From the NCBI RefSeq assembly GCF_025997855.1, contig NZ_AP026563.1, positions 234,001 to 298,000 of the forward strand: a stretch of 64,000 bases of DNA. Direction: 5' to 3'. The notes beneath the pieces are model-generated. The model saw nothing but the letters and a program-made list of their open reading frames with translations. It searched no databases and had not been told where the DNA came from. Of the stretch, positions 1 through 9,770 are shown one piece after another (the first letter of the stretch is position 1; every line of letters starts with the position of its first letter). Position numbers and translations under genes: made by a program. Source of the stretch: Deinococcus aetherius. GTDB lineage: Bacteria > Deinococcota > Deinococci > Deinococcales > Deinococcaceae.

Positions 1-686
1 ACGATCAGGCTCGTGGAGGTGTCCTGTTCCAGGAGTTGGAGGAACGAGTTCAGGACCCGCCGGATCTCCCCGACGTCGTTGCCCGCACTGCGCCTCGCAC
101 CGATGGCATCGAACTCGTCGAAGAAGTAGACGCCCCTCATCGTGCCCATCGCCTCGAAGACCGTGCGCAGCTTCGCCGCCGTTTCCCCCATGAATTTCGT
201 GATCACGCCCTCGAGCAGCAGGGTCAGGAGCGGCAGACCCAGTTCGCCGGCGAGGGCGTGCGCGGTCATCGTCTTGCCACTGCCGGGCGGACCGATCATC
301 AGAATCTTGCGCCGGGGGGTCAGCCCGAAGGCCCGCAGCCGTTCTTGCTGAACATACTCGTGGATGACCCGCTCCAGGCGCCCGGCGGTCTCGTCGGGTA
401 AGACGAGGTCCTTCAGGCGCTGGCGTGGGTGCGACACCGACAGCAGGGAGGCCAGTTCGCCCTTGGGCTGGAGGGGCTGGAACACCAGCGGCGAGGGGGA
501 GGCTGGCGGCGCGAGCCCTTCTCTCGAGCGGGCGAGGTCGATCAGCTTCCTGAGTTCCTGCGCGACGTTCCCGTGTCCCTGCCGCGCCTCACGCGCCGCG
601 ACCTGCAAGGCCACCGACAGGAACTGTTGGTCGTCCCGGTCGACGTGGCTTTTGACAAGCGCGAGAACGTGGTTCGAGGTGCTCAT
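1..686 (-). CDS. AAA-family ATPase, 3' end cut by the window edge
   Basis: The reading frame starts at ATG (complement of 684-686) and runs off the left edge, so about 228 residues are visible and the C-terminus is missing. After an N-terminal helical region of about 80 residues comes an AAA module. Walker A is GPPGSGKT at about residues 130-137, and Walker B is VYFFDEFDAIG at about 192-202, followed by sensor-type residues. This is the layout of FtsH/ClpX-like or CbxX-like AAA proteins that remodel or unfold other proteins. The substrate cannot be read from this fragment. No partner gene is visible. The ATPase call is firm; the cellular role is open. Confidence 0.85.
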   Translation of the reverse strand, partial: MSTSNHVLALVKSHVDRDDQQFLSVALQVAAREARQGHGNVAQELRKLIDLARSREGLAPPASPSPLVFQPLQPKGELASLLSVSHPRQRLKDLVLPDETAGRLERVIHEYVQQERLRAFGLTPRRKILMIGPPGSGKTMTAHALAGELGLPLLTLLLEGVITKFMGETAAKLRTVFEAMGTMRGVYFFDEFDAIGARRSAGNDVGEIRRVLNSFLQLLEQDTSTSLI

Positions 687-888
687 GGGGCCTCCGGGGC
701 GAAAGGAGTCGGCGGACAGGAGCCACTGCTCCTCAGGGTAGGCAAGACCGCGGCTTAAGATGTCCCGGTTATATCAGCGGGTGAGGTTGAGAGGGCCTTG
801 AAGCAGCCTTGGATTCGGCCTGCCGAACCTCCCCATGCAGGACCGGGTGGCCAGAGCGAGCGAGGTCTGGACGTCTCGGCGGCTTAGG

Positions 889-1869
889 TCAGCCCTGTGG
901 CGGCTCCACCGGGAGGTACTGGCGGCCCTGGGTGTTCCACAGCAGATCGAAGTCGCGTTCGGTCAGGGCGACGTTCGGGCCGCTCAGGGAATCGCTCATG
1001 ATCAGGATCCCCTGGGTGTCGTCGTACCCGCGCACGACCCGGAAGTGTGGGGGCTTGCCAAGGACGCTGTGGTACTGGAGGACGATCACCGGGTGGCCGT
1101 CGGCCACGTGCCGCTTCACCGCCTCGATGGTGCCGCCGCGCAGCGCCGGGGCGTCGAAGCCGAGTTCGGTGAGCAGCGCCCCGGCGGCCTCGGTGGACAT
1201 GTTCCCGCCGGTGGGGCGCAGCCGCTCCTGCCAGGTGCGCTGGTCCGCCGGAACCCCGTAGGCGTTCATTGCGGCGGCGACCGCCGCCGGACCGCAGTTG
1301 TTGAGGGTCTGGTACCCAAACCCCACCTTGGGCAGGTACGCGCTCGCCGGGCGTGGCCCGCCGAGGCTGGCCGTGCGCAGCAGCACGTCGGTGAAGGCTG
1401 GGAGCCGCTGGGGCGTGAAGAGGCCGCGTTCGAGCCGTCCCGCCACCGGCGGGGTGGGGGGTGGGCGGGTCAGCGTGGGCGGCGTGGTGGTCACCACGGG
1501 CGGTGTGGTGGAAGTCGCGTCAGAGGGCCGGGGACCCCCGGTCAGTCGCAGCGTCTGTCCCACCTGCAAGGTGCTGTTTTGCAGCCCGTTGAGCGCGATC
1601 AGCGCCTCGGGCGTGGTGCCAGCCTGCCGGGCAATGCTGTACAGCGTTTCACCCGCCTGAACGGTGTGCTGGGGAGGTGGAGGAAGCTGCAACGTCTGCC
1701 CCACCTGGATCGTCGTGCTGGGAAGGGCATTCAGGGTCAGCAGGGCGACCGGGGTGGTCTGGTACCTGCGCGCGACGCTGCTCAGGGTATCCCCGGCCTG
1801 GACCGTGTAGGTCGTCTGGGCGCCGGCACTCCCGAGAATGAACAAGATCAACAGCCTGCGAATGTTCAT
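889..1869 (-). CDS. Secreted LysM / C39-like cysteine peptidase
   Basis: 326 residues. A short signal peptide (MNIRRLLILFILGSAGAQ) is followed by two LysM repeats (about residues 20-63 and 68-110), which bind peptidoglycan. A Pro/Thr linker leads to a C39-like papain-fold domain. Its presumed catalytic cysteine is in NNCGPAAVAAAM and its histidine in PPHFRVVRGYDD. The family includes wall-bound or exported cysteine peptidases; the substrate is unknown. It is a paralogue of the broken gene at 22689-23099, with the same GYDD and FD-LWNTQGR motifs, but that copy lacks LysM repeats. A TACAGT-like -10 lies 9 nt before the ATG. It is monocistronic and ends about 200 nt from the AAA gene. Confidence 0.85.
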   Translation of the reverse strand: MNIRRLLILFILGSAGAQTTYTVQAGDTLSSVARRYQTTPVALLTLNALPSTTIQVGQTLQLPPPPQHTVQAGETLYSIARQAGTTPEALIALNGLQNSTLQVGQTLRLTGGPRPSDATSTTPPVVTTTPPTLTRPPPTPPVAGRLERGLFTPQRLPAFTDVLLRTASLGGPRPASAYLPKVGFGYQTLNNCGPAAVAAAMNAYGVPADQRTWQERLRPTGGNMSTEAAGALLTELGFDAPALRGGTIEAVKRHVADGHPVIVLQYHSVLGKPPHFRVVRGYDDTQGILIMSDSLSGPNVALTERDFDLLWNTQGRQYLPVEPPQG

Positions 1870-2276
1870 CGGCCCTTCACTGTAAGGTGCCGATCTAACA
1901 CTTTTCCTACCTAAAAGGAGAGAGGACTCTCAACCAGCGGCCCTGGTCTGCCCTCTGGTCCGGTCGTAGGGCGGGACCGGCACGACGCCGGCGTTCATGC
2001 CTGAAGTGACCAAGCAGGACGCCACCGACTGGCCTGAGGATTACCCCTGAATGCCCGGCCAGTTCCCGCCTCTGAGCCGTGCCGGGACGGTTCGGCCAGC
2101 AGAGCGGTCCGTTGCCCTCTATCAGCAAGGTTCGTGCCCATTCTCGTTCATCGTGGAGGTGAACCGGTCGCTGAGCCCGCTCATGACTTTGCAAACTGAG
2201 GCGGCGGCACGGCATACGGTGGCCCCGTTGGTCGGTCAACACCGCGCGTCACCGGGCGCGCAGAAGGGATGGAACC
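1870..2276. other. Non-coding gap before the IS4-family element
   Basis: The stretch carries the promoter side of the LysM peptidase gene and then about 350 nt in which I recognise no convincing gene. Short open frames on both strands show no family features. It ends at the CTTGA target duplication of the IS4-family element. Confidence 0.5.
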
Positions 2277-2289
2277 CTTGACTCAGGTT

Positions 2290-2333
<44 letters not shown>

Positions 2334-2388
2334 CTCCTCTTCTTGCCAGACCTGCGTAGCCAGCCGCTGAACGACCAGCAGAGGCAGG

Positions 2389-2432
<44 letters not shown>

Positions 2433-2920
2433 ATCGGCTCGACAGAGCATCGACAGAGTGAAAGCCGCAAAAACCAGGAGTACCCAGCGGTCGAGCCCCT
2501 GAGCGGTTCGCAACGCGAACCAATTTAGCCCGAAGCCATGCTTGGCTTCCTTGAAAAACGACTCGATGGCCCAGCGTCGTCGTCCCTCCAGGGCGACTGT
2601 GTCGCCCTGGAGCAGTTGCGAGGCGATCGAGAAGAAGGTGCGCTCCCCTCGGTCCACACGGGCCAGGGTCAAGGTCTCCCAGGGCCAGTTGGCGAGGTGA
2701 ATCCAACTGCCGTGCTCGCAGTCCGCCACCTTGACGTGCCCGGGATGGTCGGTTCGACGGGTGGAACGCACGCCCACCACGAACTCGAGGCCGAGGTCAC
2801 GCATGCCCTGGAGGAAGGCTGCAGACTCGAAGCCGCTGTCCGCCAGCACCCACGTCTCGAAGCGGCGGCGGACTTCAGCGGGGATGGCTGCCAGCAGTTC
2901 CAGGGCGAGCCGCACGGGGG

Positions 2921-4644
2921 GGTGGTTTAAGGAAGCGATACCGTTGGCGAAGTCAGACGGTCGCTGGAAGGCGGGCGAAACAGGCTGTTCTGGTCGCCGC
3001 CCTGGGCCGACCTTGCCACCAGGCGTAGACGCGCCCGAGATTGATTCCCGCTGCCGTCGCCATCCCCTGTAAGCGCAGTTTGGCTTCTCCTCGATACCGA
3101 GCGGTGCGTGCCCCGTGGGCACGTACCGCGACCGAAACCGTCCCCTCGATCCCAGACCGCCGGTTGTACATGGCCTTCCACTCAGGTGTTTCCTGCTGCT
3201 TACGCATCATTTGTAGGGCCTCGAAGGCCGGTTGGCGCAGCAAGGTGAGGCACCGTCCATCGCTCGTGGATTTGGTACAGCGCGCCCTGACCTCGCACGA
3301 CTGGCACACCTTGCGCGGGAACGAGACAAAGACCAGGGGAATACCTTCTGGGCTCTGCCCCAACAGCCAACTGGTCGACCGCTGGCCCTGCGGACAGGTC
3401 GCGTGCTGGCTCTCCCAGTGAATGCTGAAGTCGTCGATCTTGAAGGCCTCTGGATCACGGAGTTGCCAGTTGGCTCCCGGTCGAGTGGGCCCGATGACCT
3501 CGACCCCATGCTGCTCCAAGCTGTCGGCCAGGACGGACCCACTGACATAGCCCGAATCGACGAGATGTTGCCTCGGCAACATCTCCTTGGCCGCCAGGGC
3601 GTGGTGAACGCTGGGCATGACCTGGATGTCCTGGGTGCAGGAAGACGAGATATGGGCGTGGGTGATGACTTCCGGCAGGTCCGGTTCGCAGGCTTCCGTC
3701 AGATGCACCTTGTAGCCCACCCAGCCGCGACCACGCTTGGTCGAGAAGCGGGCCTCGGTGTCATAGGGCGACTCCGGTCGCTGTGCAGAAGGTGGGACGG
3801 CGGTGCCGGGCTTCCACTGCACTTCGCCCGTCTTGCGGCTGAACTGCTGCGACCACACCAGTTCAAGGGTCTGGACGGCGGGCAAGCTCAGCAGCGGGGC
3901 CGCACTGGGATCGGCGTGCAGGCTGTCGAGCAACGAAAAGCCGTCTTGCCCGACCTGCCGTACATAGGCCAGCCGAGCGTCCGCTCCCTGGGGAAAGCGA
4001 TACGACTCGACACGGTGTTCGTACCACTCCCGCCAGCGTGGGTCCAGTCGCGGGGCCAACCAGTCACTGCATTGAGCGTGGCTCGGAAGGTTTCAGCGAC
4101 GAACTCGATCCGGGTCAGGTGACGGATCGCTGCCAGGACATGGGTCGAGTCGGTCCGCTGTTGTCCACGCCGTTTGAGCAAGCCCTTCTCCCGAAAGCGT
4201 GTCAACATCCTGTCTAACAACAGGTGTTCCGCGTTCCCAGCGACCAAACGAGCCCGGAACTCCGACAGGACGCTGAAGTCGAAGCCTGGATCGCTCAGTT
4301 CCAATCCCAGCAGGTATTTGAGGTCCAACCGCGCTCGAACCTGGTCAGCAGCTTGCCGATCCGTCAGGTTTTCGAGGAACTGGACGACCGTGACCAGCGC
4401 CAGTCGCCAGGGAGGCAGGGCGGGCTGACCCAACGCTGGAAACAGCGCGGCAAAATCTTCATCGGCATACAGCACGCCCAGCTCGTCTCGGAGTTTGAGG
4501 TAAAGATTCCCCTTCGGAAAGGCCGCGTGGGAGATACGAGCCGTGTCTTTAGGAACGGGGCCAAGCGGGTCTGGACGCAGCATCTCTCAGTGTGCGCCTC
4601 GCTCCCCGACTTCGCCAACGGTATCGCTTCCTTAAACCACCGCC
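2921..4644 (-). mobile_element. IS1182-type insertion sequence nested in the IS4-family element
   Basis: Its ends are perfect 34-nt inverted repeats (2921-2954 and 4608-4641). They read inward as GGTGGTTTAAGGAAGCGATA, then CCGTTGGCGAAGTC. An 8-bp direct repeat CACGGGGG flanks it (2913-2920 and 4645-4652), with three extra bases on the right end. The near-perfect repeats and target duplication suggest a fairly recent insertion, later than that of the surrounding IS4-family element. Confidence 0.85.
2953..4583 (-). pseudogene. IS1182-type transposase, frameshifted
   Basis: Two overlapping frames on the minus strand make up one transposase. The first part (4583 to about 4070) has the conserved N-terminal region and the QQRTDSTHVLAAIRHLTR motif with the first catalytic Asp. 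The second part (4059 down to 2953) continues with APRLDPRWREWYEHRVESYR, the LVDSGYVSG region with the second Asp, the Cys-rich region and the C-terminal [13 protein letters not shown] segment carrying the Glu. The break falls near 4060-4080, within the word NAVTGW/APRLDP. This may be a decay mutation or sequencing error; programmed frameshifting is not typical of this family. As read, the element is probably defective. Confidence 0.75.
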
Positions 4645-4771
4645 CACGGGGGAAGGGAACCCCTTCCCCCGGTAAACCCGGTACCCCACCGGGAACTTCA
4701 GGTCTCCGTAGACCGCGTACAGCATCACCAGATGAATCCCGTGGACCTCGTTGTAGACACGAACAAAGGGG

Positions 4772-4802
<31 letters not shown>

Positions 4803-4993
4803 AGTCCACGCACAGCCGCAGCCGTGGGTGGTGTTTGCGCTGGGCGGCCAGGAGCAGCGCGTCCCATTGGGCCTGGACCAGGGTTGTCCAGCAGGCGGGC
4901 GTATCCCACTCGTACACGTTGAGCAATCGACTCAGTGCACTGGCACTCACGGTATGGGCGCGGTGCAGAGCTGTTTTGGTCTTCAGGTCGAGA

Positions 4994-5024
<31 letters not shown>

Positions 5025-5074
5025 GCTGATACGGGCTGGTCGGGACGGAGAGGAGCGCGTCTGCCAGAGTGGAG

Positions 5075-5126
<52 letters not shown>

Positions 5127-5170
5127 GAGCGCCTTTGCGCTACCTATTCAGGTGCAAGTTCTGAGCTTGA

Positions 5171-5382
5171 CGAAGCCGCAACAGAATTCTCCAGGCGATG
5201 CAGACCCCCGGGAGACCCCCGTGGACCAGGGCTACGACGGTGGCGGGACTGGGGGCGGGCCCGGACCGGGTGCCCTGCTGAGCGATTCGGCCGCCCGGGA
5301 AGTGGGGGAGACAGCAGAGCGTCCACCAGAAGAACCACACGATGAGGGATGACGGGAGACGCTCTGGGACAGTCCTCACCAC
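5171..5382 (-). pseudogene. Possible decayed YqaE/Pmp3-type small membrane protein
   Basis: One minus-strand frame contains GGRIAQQG… and VHGGLPGVCIAWRIL. This resembles the C-terminal half of YqaE/Pmp3 hydrophobic peptides (…LLGWIPGVIHALWVL). A neighbouring frame upstream holds VVLLVDALLSPPLPGR, like their N-terminal half. The two would need a frameshift to join, and the 3' end is trimmed by the IS4-family insertion at 5165. The similarity is short and was judged by eye only, so this is a weak call. It may just be chance hydrophobicity. Confidence 0.25.
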
Positions 5383-5632
5383 GCGGAGCTCTTGGTTCAG
5401 GCACCCGGGCGAAGGGGCGGCCTGGCCTCCCCGGGAAGGCGGCCGTTCCCTCGTCGCCCCGAAAATGCGTCACCCTGGGTGGGCGTCGAGCAGGTGGCAT
5501 CCCTCTCTCGCTGCGGTGCGCAGGACGGCGGAAGTCGTCGGGAGGCTCTTCCTGGTCCCCGCCTGCCCGCCGAGATTACATCACGAACGGGGGAATGCCG
5601 GACGAGCGCTCCCCTTGTCCCCGAGGAGCCAG

Positions 5633-6241
5633 ATGGCCAGTGCCCAGCGCGTGCAGCGCCTCTACGACCGCGCCGCTTCCCGTTACGACCAGGCGACCCG
5701 CGCCCGCCTGCTCGACGAGTTGCGCTCCCGTCTGCTGTCACGGGCGGCGGGGGACGTGCTGGAACTCGGGGTGGGCACCGGTGCCACGTTCCCCCACTAC
5801 CCGCCCGGCCTGCGCAGCCTGACCGCCCTCGACCTGAGCGACGCGATGCTGCAAAGGGCGCACCTGGGGGCCCTCACCCTGCCCTTTCCGGCGCAGCTCA
5901 TGCAGGGAGACTTCCAGACCCTGTCGTTCAAGGAGGCCCGCTTCGACACCGTGGCCAGTTCGCTCGGGTTGTGCGGCGTTCCCGACCCGACACGGCTGTT
6001 CGCGGAGGTGCGGCGGGTGCTGCGGCCGGGCGGCCAACTCCTCGCGCTGGAACATGTCCGGCCCCCCAACCGCTGGCTCGGCGCGGCAACCGACCTGATC
6101 GACCCGGTCTTCGACCACCTGGTGGGGTGTCACCCGAACCGGCCCACCGCCGAGTTGCTCCGCGCCTCGGGCTTCGGGGTGCAGGTGATCGAGCGGCGCC
6201 TCGCAGGCATCCTCGTCACGCTGCGGGCGGTGCCCGGGTAG
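5633..6241 (+). CDS. Class I SAM-dependent methyltransferase
   Basis: 202 residues. The start is chosen at ATG 5633 because a GAGGA ribosome binding site lies 7-8 nt upstream; longer in-frame versions have no family sequence. The SAM-binding motif I is VLELGVGTGATF at about residues 40-51. It is followed by an acidic motif (ALDLSDAML), motif-III-like FDTVASSLGLCGVPD and RVLRPGGQLLALEHV, the classical UbiE/PmtA-type order. The family methylates quinones, phosphatidylethanolamine or small molecules; the acceptor here is unknown. It ends 8 nt from the convergent membrane-protein gene. Confidence 0.85.
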   Translation: MASAQRVQRLYDRAASRYDQATRARLLDELRSRLLSRAAGDVLELGVGTGATFPHYPPGLRSLTALDLSDAMLQRAHLGALTLPFPAQLMQGDFQTLSFKEARFDTVASSLGLCGVPDPTRLFAEVRRVLRPGGQLLALEHVRPPNRWLGAATDLIDPVFDHLVGCHPNRPTAELLRASGFGVQVIERRLAGILVTLRAVPG

Positions 6242-6248
6242 GGCGGGC

Positions 6249-6683
6249 TCACCCGCCGTGGCGTGCCCGGACGCCGACGAGTTCGAACGTCAGCAGCGAC
6301 AGCACGGCAAGTTGCACGAGGGGCAGGAGGCCGACCCCCAGCACGAGCGGCATCCCGGGCCCGTACGCCCACCAGCCCAACGCCCCCGCGAGCGACTCGG
6401 CGACCCACGCGAAGGCGATACCCGTCCCCAGGACCACCACCGCGTCCGCAGGTCCACGCCGCAGCACCCAGCAGGGGTCACGGTGGACGAGGGCCAGCAG
6501 CGCGTACAGGATGAGCGCGAACAGGGCGTCCCCCAGCGCCGCGACCAGGCACAGGGCGAAGTGCTTCCCGTCCATTGAGCCGCCCGTGTACAGCGGGGCC
6601 TGCGCCAGTTCCCACGCCAGGTTCAGGGAGAAGGCCAGCAGGCCCAACCACGCGAGGAGGGAAGTTCTGCGCCTGGCGCTCAA
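6249..6683 (-). CDS. Four-helix integral membrane protein of unknown function
   Basis: 144 residues with about four transmembrane helices: SLLAWLGLLAFSLNLAWELA, the FALCLVAALGDALFALILYALLALV region, a VVLGTGIAFAWVAESLAGAL region and a LPLVQLAVLSLLTFELV region. WELAQAPLY near the N-terminus resembles small membrane proteins found next to carotenoid or redox genes. I cannot name a family. It is the last gene of a minus-strand run (8712 to 6249), 49 nt after the CcdA-like gene, so it is probably co-transcribed with it. Confidence 0.65.
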   Translation of the reverse strand: MSARRRTSLLAWLGLLAFSLNLAWELAQAPLYTGGSMDGKHFALCLVAALGDALFALILYALLALVHRDPCWVLRRGPADAVVVLGTGIAFAWVAESLAGALGWWAYGPGMPLVLGVGLLPLVQLAVLSLLTFELVGVRARHGG

Positions 6684-6732
6684 GGGCTCCTCCTGACCGA
6701 GTCGCCGTTCCAGGGGACGTCAATCCCCAGGG

Positions 6733-7590
6733 TCACATCCACCAGTACACCAGGGTGTCGTACAGTCCCACGGCGATGAAGACGGCCCCCGCCAGCGGGG
6801 TGCCCAGCCGGGAGGCGCGGCGCAGGCCGCCCACGTACGCCTGCCCGACCCCCGCGCCTGGCAGGAACGCGACCAGAACGAGCAGGGGCAACGTCATGCC
6901 CAGCGCGAACGCGACCGGGTAGAGCGCGCCGAGCGGCGCGGTCACCGCGAGCGGGACGGTCAGGCCGAAGAAGAGCAGGAAGAGGGTCGGGCAGAACGCG
7001 AGGCTGAACGCCAGCCCCAGCACGAAGGCACCCAGCGTTCCCCGCCGCAGCCGGGCGCGGGCCTCCACCTGCCCGACGAGACGACCGCCCACCGCGAGGC
7101 GTGGGCGAATCGCCCCGACGAGCACCAGGCCGACGAGCAGCATCAGCGGGCCCAGCACCCGCCGGACCCCCATGAACAACGGGCCCGGGGCCTGCACTGC
7201 CCCGCCCAGGGCGTAGACGGCCACACTCCCGAGCACCAGGTACACCAGCACGCGCGCGAGCACGAAGGCCAGGCTGCGCGGCCACGCCCCCCCGGCGTGC
7301 CCGTCCCGCACCACGTAGGCCAGGGTCGCCGCGCCGGTCGAGAGCTGGCAGGGGGCGGTGGCGGCGAGCAGGCCCAGCAGGAACGGCGTGAGGAGGGACA
7401 CACCCGTCTGGGCCCGCAGGCGGTTGACCGGCTCCGCCAGGACAGTATTCAAGGTGCCGCCCAGGCGGTAAAGGCTCCCGGCCGCCTCCCGCAGGGCCGG
7501 CGCCACGGCGGGCCACGTGAGGACGAGCCCCAGCAACGCCAGGCCCAGCGCCAGCCAGCCCGTCCAGCGGGGGACCCTCAGCGGCTCCAC
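6733..7590 (-). CDS. CcdA/DsbD-like transmembrane thiol-disulfide transporter
   Basis: 285 residues and six or more hydrophobic helices. The two conserved cysteines of the CcdA/DsbD-beta family are visible: one in TAPCQLSTGAATL (about residue 80) and one in AFCPTLFLLFFGL (about residue 195), each at the start of a helix. Such proteins carry electrons from cytoplasmic thioredoxin across the membrane to extracytoplasmic thiols, for example for cytochrome c maturation. An N-terminal extension with an extra helix precedes the core. Its 5' end overlaps the BNR-repeat gene by 13 nt, indicating translational coupling. The partner thioredoxin-like protein is not in the window. Confidence 0.8.
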   Translation of the reverse strand: MEPLRVPRWTGWLALGLALLGLVLTWPAVAPALREAAGSLYRLGGTLNTVLAEPVNRLRAQTGVSLLTPFLLGLLAATAPCQLSTGAATLAYVVRDGHAGGAWPRSLAFVLARVLVYLVLGSVAVYALGGAVQAPGPLFMGVRRVLGPLMLLVGLVLVGAIRPRLAVGGRLVGQVEARARLRRGTLGAFVLGLAFSLAFCPTLFLLFFGLTVPLAVTAPLGALYPVAFALGMTLPLLVLVAFLPGAGVGQAYVGGLRRASRLGTPLAGAVFIAVGLYDTLVYWWM

Positions 7591-8447
7591 GACCGCCCCC
7601 CATCCGCCGAGCGGTACACGGCCCCGCTCTCACCGGCCGCGTACAGCTTCGTCTCGTCCCCCGGGTCCGCCGTGATCAGCCGTGCGCCTTCCGGCAGGTC
7701 CAGGTTCGTCCAGCTCGCCCCCTTGTCCTCGGAGCGGGCGACCCCGGCGGGACCGGCGAGGTATACGTGGCCGCTGACCGGGTGAACGTCCAGGCCGGAG
7801 CTGGCCGCCTGCGGTGCGTCCCCGGCGCGCTGCCAGATGGTGCCGTTGTCCGACACGATCAGCCCGGCGTCCATTGTGAGGGCGTAGAGGCGCGGCACTG
7901 AACCCGGGCCCACGGCAAGGGCCATCGTGCCCCCGGTGGCCGGGGACACGAGGCGCCAGTCCCTCCCGTTCTCGCTGCGGTACAGGCCCCGCCCAGACAG
8001 ATTCGCGTACCACACGTTCGGGAGGTCGGGCGCCACGGCGAATCCGTGGACGTCCGTTCCCGGCAGGTTCCCGAAGCCCTGGTCCTGCCAACTCTGCCCG
8101 CCGTCCCGGCTGACCCTCAGCACGTCGTTCCCGGCCAGCACGAGCACGGCCGGTGCCCGCGGGGACGCGGCGAGGGCCATCGCGTCCCCGCCGCCCACGA
8201 AGGGACCCCAGGTCCGGCCCCCGTCCAGGCTCGCCGAGACGCCCGCGTGCTGGCCGTACAGCAGGCGCCCGCCCGGGAGGGCCCGCAGGGCGTGGAAGTC
8301 CCCGCCCAGGCGACCTGCCGTGGTGCCGGCCTCCCCCAGCGTGGACCACCACAGCACGGCGCCCGCCAGCGCCGTGCTCAGGAGAGCCGCCGTGAGCAGC
8401 GCCCCGGCACGGCGAGGAGGAGTCATGCCCCGTACCTTCGTCGTCAC
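7578..8447 (-). CDS. Exported BNR/Asp-box beta-propeller protein (F510_1955-like)
   Basis: 289 residues. A membrane anchor or signal segment (AGALLTAALLSTALAGAVLWW) is followed by repeated Asp-box motifs of the sialidase/BNR type: SLDGGRTWG, SRDGGQSWQ, SENGRDWR, SDNGTIWQ, SEDKGASWT and SADGGRSWS. This implies a six-blade propeller outside the membrane. The repeats resemble glycosidase-like proteins of the F510_1955 group, but no enzymatic residues could be confirmed. The GTG at 8447 has a GAGGA site just upstream; ATG 8426 is an alternative. The gene overlaps the CcdA-like gene, so the propeller may interact with that membrane protein. Confidence 0.75.
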   Translation of the reverse strand: MTTKVRGMTPPRRAGALLTAALLSTALAGAVLWWSTLGEAGTTAGRLGGDFHALRALPGGRLLYGQHAGVSASLDGGRTWGPFVGGGDAMALAASPRAPAVLVLAGNDVLRVSRDGGQSWQDQGFGNLPGTDVHGFAVAPDLPNVWYANLSGRGLYRSENGRDWRLVSPATGGTMALAVGPGSVPRLYALTMDAGLIVSDNGTIWQRAGDAPQAASSGLDVHPVSGHVYLAGPAGVARSEDKGASWTNLDLPEGARLITADPGDETKLYAAGESGAVYRSADGGRSWSR

Positions 8448-8448
8448 G

Positions 8449-8703
8449 TCATCTCCTCACCGGCGTGACCGGGACGGCAGCCGGGGCCGGAACCCGCGCG
8501 GGTTGAGGTTCCAGTCCAGGCCGGGGCCGGAAGTTCCCGGAGAAGCTCCCCCGCCGCGTCAGCAGCACGAGGGCCAGGCACGTGGTGACCAGCAGCCCGA
8601 GCAGCACCGTCCCGAACGTCACGGGGAGAAGCGTGAAGTCGACTCCGGCGGCGACCAGGCCCAGCCCGATCAGCACCTTCTCGTTGAAACGCAGGAGGTT
8701 CAT
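8449..8703 (-). CDS. Small two-helix membrane protein
   Basis: 84 residues from ATG 8703, or 87 from ATG 8712. Two hydrophobic stretches (VLIGLGLVAAGVDFTLLPV and GTVLLGLLVTTCLALVLL) precede a basic, Pro/Arg-rich tail. I prefer 8703 because a TAGCAT hexamer ends 7 nt before it, matching the leaderless promoter geometry seen elsewhere in the window. It is the first gene of the minus-strand membrane operon; its stop codon lies 1 nt before the GTG of the propeller gene. No family is recognised. Confidence 0.6.
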   Translation of the reverse strand: MNLLRFNEKVLIGLGLVAAGVDFTLLPVTFGTVLLGLLVTTCLALVLLTRRGSFSGNFRPRPGLEPQPARVPAPAAVPVTPVRR

Positions 8704-8785
8704 AGGGGCCATGCTAGAAAAGGTGTGTTCAACTTCGGTAAAGCCCTGGGGGTGGGTCTACCCCGAACACGTCCGTGCCGTCTGA

Positions 8786-9749
8786 GAGACTGTCTGGAAA
8801 GCGTGTAGGAGGGAGTTGTCCCGAGAAGGGTAGCATTTTTGCGTGACTCGGCGCCGGACCTACCCCACCGACACCAGCGATGCAGAGTGGGCCATCCTCG
8901 GTCCGCTGATTCCTGCACCACGACCCGGTGGACGACCCGCTCGAATAGATCGCCGGGACATCATGGACGCCATCTTCTATGTGAAGCGGGGTGGAGTGTC
9001 CTGGCGGCTGTTGCCTGCTGATTTTCCCCACTGGAAGACGGTGTATGACTATTTCCGGCAGTGGAAGAAAAGCGGGCTGTGGGAGCGCATGAACGATGCG
9101 CTCCGGGCACAGACACGTCAAGCCCTGGGGCGAAACGCCGTGCCCACTGCTGGCATTGTCGATTCGAGGAGCGTGAAGACCTCGCAAAAAGGGGGCCACG
9201 CGGCTATGACGGTGGCAAGAAGATCAACGGACGCAAACACCACCTGATCGTTGACACTCAGGGCTTGCTGCTTGGGGTGAAGGTGTTGCCTGCCAACATC
9301 ACGGATCGAGCGGGCAGTCAGCAACTCCTTCAGGAGTTGCGCCAGAAGCAACCCCAGATCAAGCTCCATCTCTTTGCTGACGGTGGGTACAAGGGCAAGT
9401 GGGAAGCTTGGGTCAAGACCACGCTTGGATACAGCGTTGAGATTGTGCAACGTCCTGACGCCAACACCCGCGGGTATTGGCTCCCAGAGGGTCAGGAATT
9501 GACCGAAGCGCAGATCAAGACCTTCCGGGGTCACCGCGAATTCATCGTCATCAAGAAGCGCTGGATTGTGGAACGCAGCTTCGCTTGGCTGTCCTTCGAC
9601 CGACGGTTGAACCGCGAGTATGACCTGCTGCCCGAGACCACCGAAGCGTTCATCTTCCTGTCGTTCATTCGTCGTATGCTTCGCCGACTCGCCGCTTTCG
9701 CCCAGCAACACGCGGTTTCTGCCTGATTCTTCACTTTCCAGACAGTCTC
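8786..9749 (+). mobile_element. IS5-family (IS427/IS1031-like) insertion sequence
   Basis: Perfect 15-nt terminal inverted repeats (GAGACTGTCTGGAAA at 8786-8800 and its complement at 9735-9749) are flanked by the 3-bp direct repeat TGA (8783-8785 and 9750-9752). Inside is a two-frame DDE transposase. Size, ends and frame structure fit IS5-family members of the IS427/IS1031 groups. The ends are intact, so the element may be active. Confidence 0.9.
8843..9726 (+). CDS. IS5-family transposase made by -1 frameshifting
   Basis: The first frame (8843-9247) encodes the helical N-terminal domain and the first catalytic Asp in VDSRSVKT. The second frame (entered near 9185) continues GPRGYDGGKKINGRKHH, the second Asp in LFADGGYKGKW and the Glu in IVERSFAWL. 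The frames differ by -1 and meet at a run of A's then G's (GCAAAAAGGGGGCC), a typical slippery site of this family. The fused protein is about 294 residues. Programmed frameshifting is therefore more likely than damage. It catalyses excision and insertion of its own element. Confidence 0.85.
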
Positions 9750-9770
9750 TGACAGCAGTGGCCGCATCAG

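Noticed and set aside
835..1914. Long plus-strand open frame of 359 codons
   Set aside because: It is antisense to the LysM/C39 gene, Arg/Gly-rich and without family features; the minus-strand protein has a signal peptide and clear domains.
5392..6696. Plus-strand open frame of 434 codons
   Set aside because: Shifted shadow of the methyltransferase gene, with Arg/Ala/Pro-rich low-complexity sequence.
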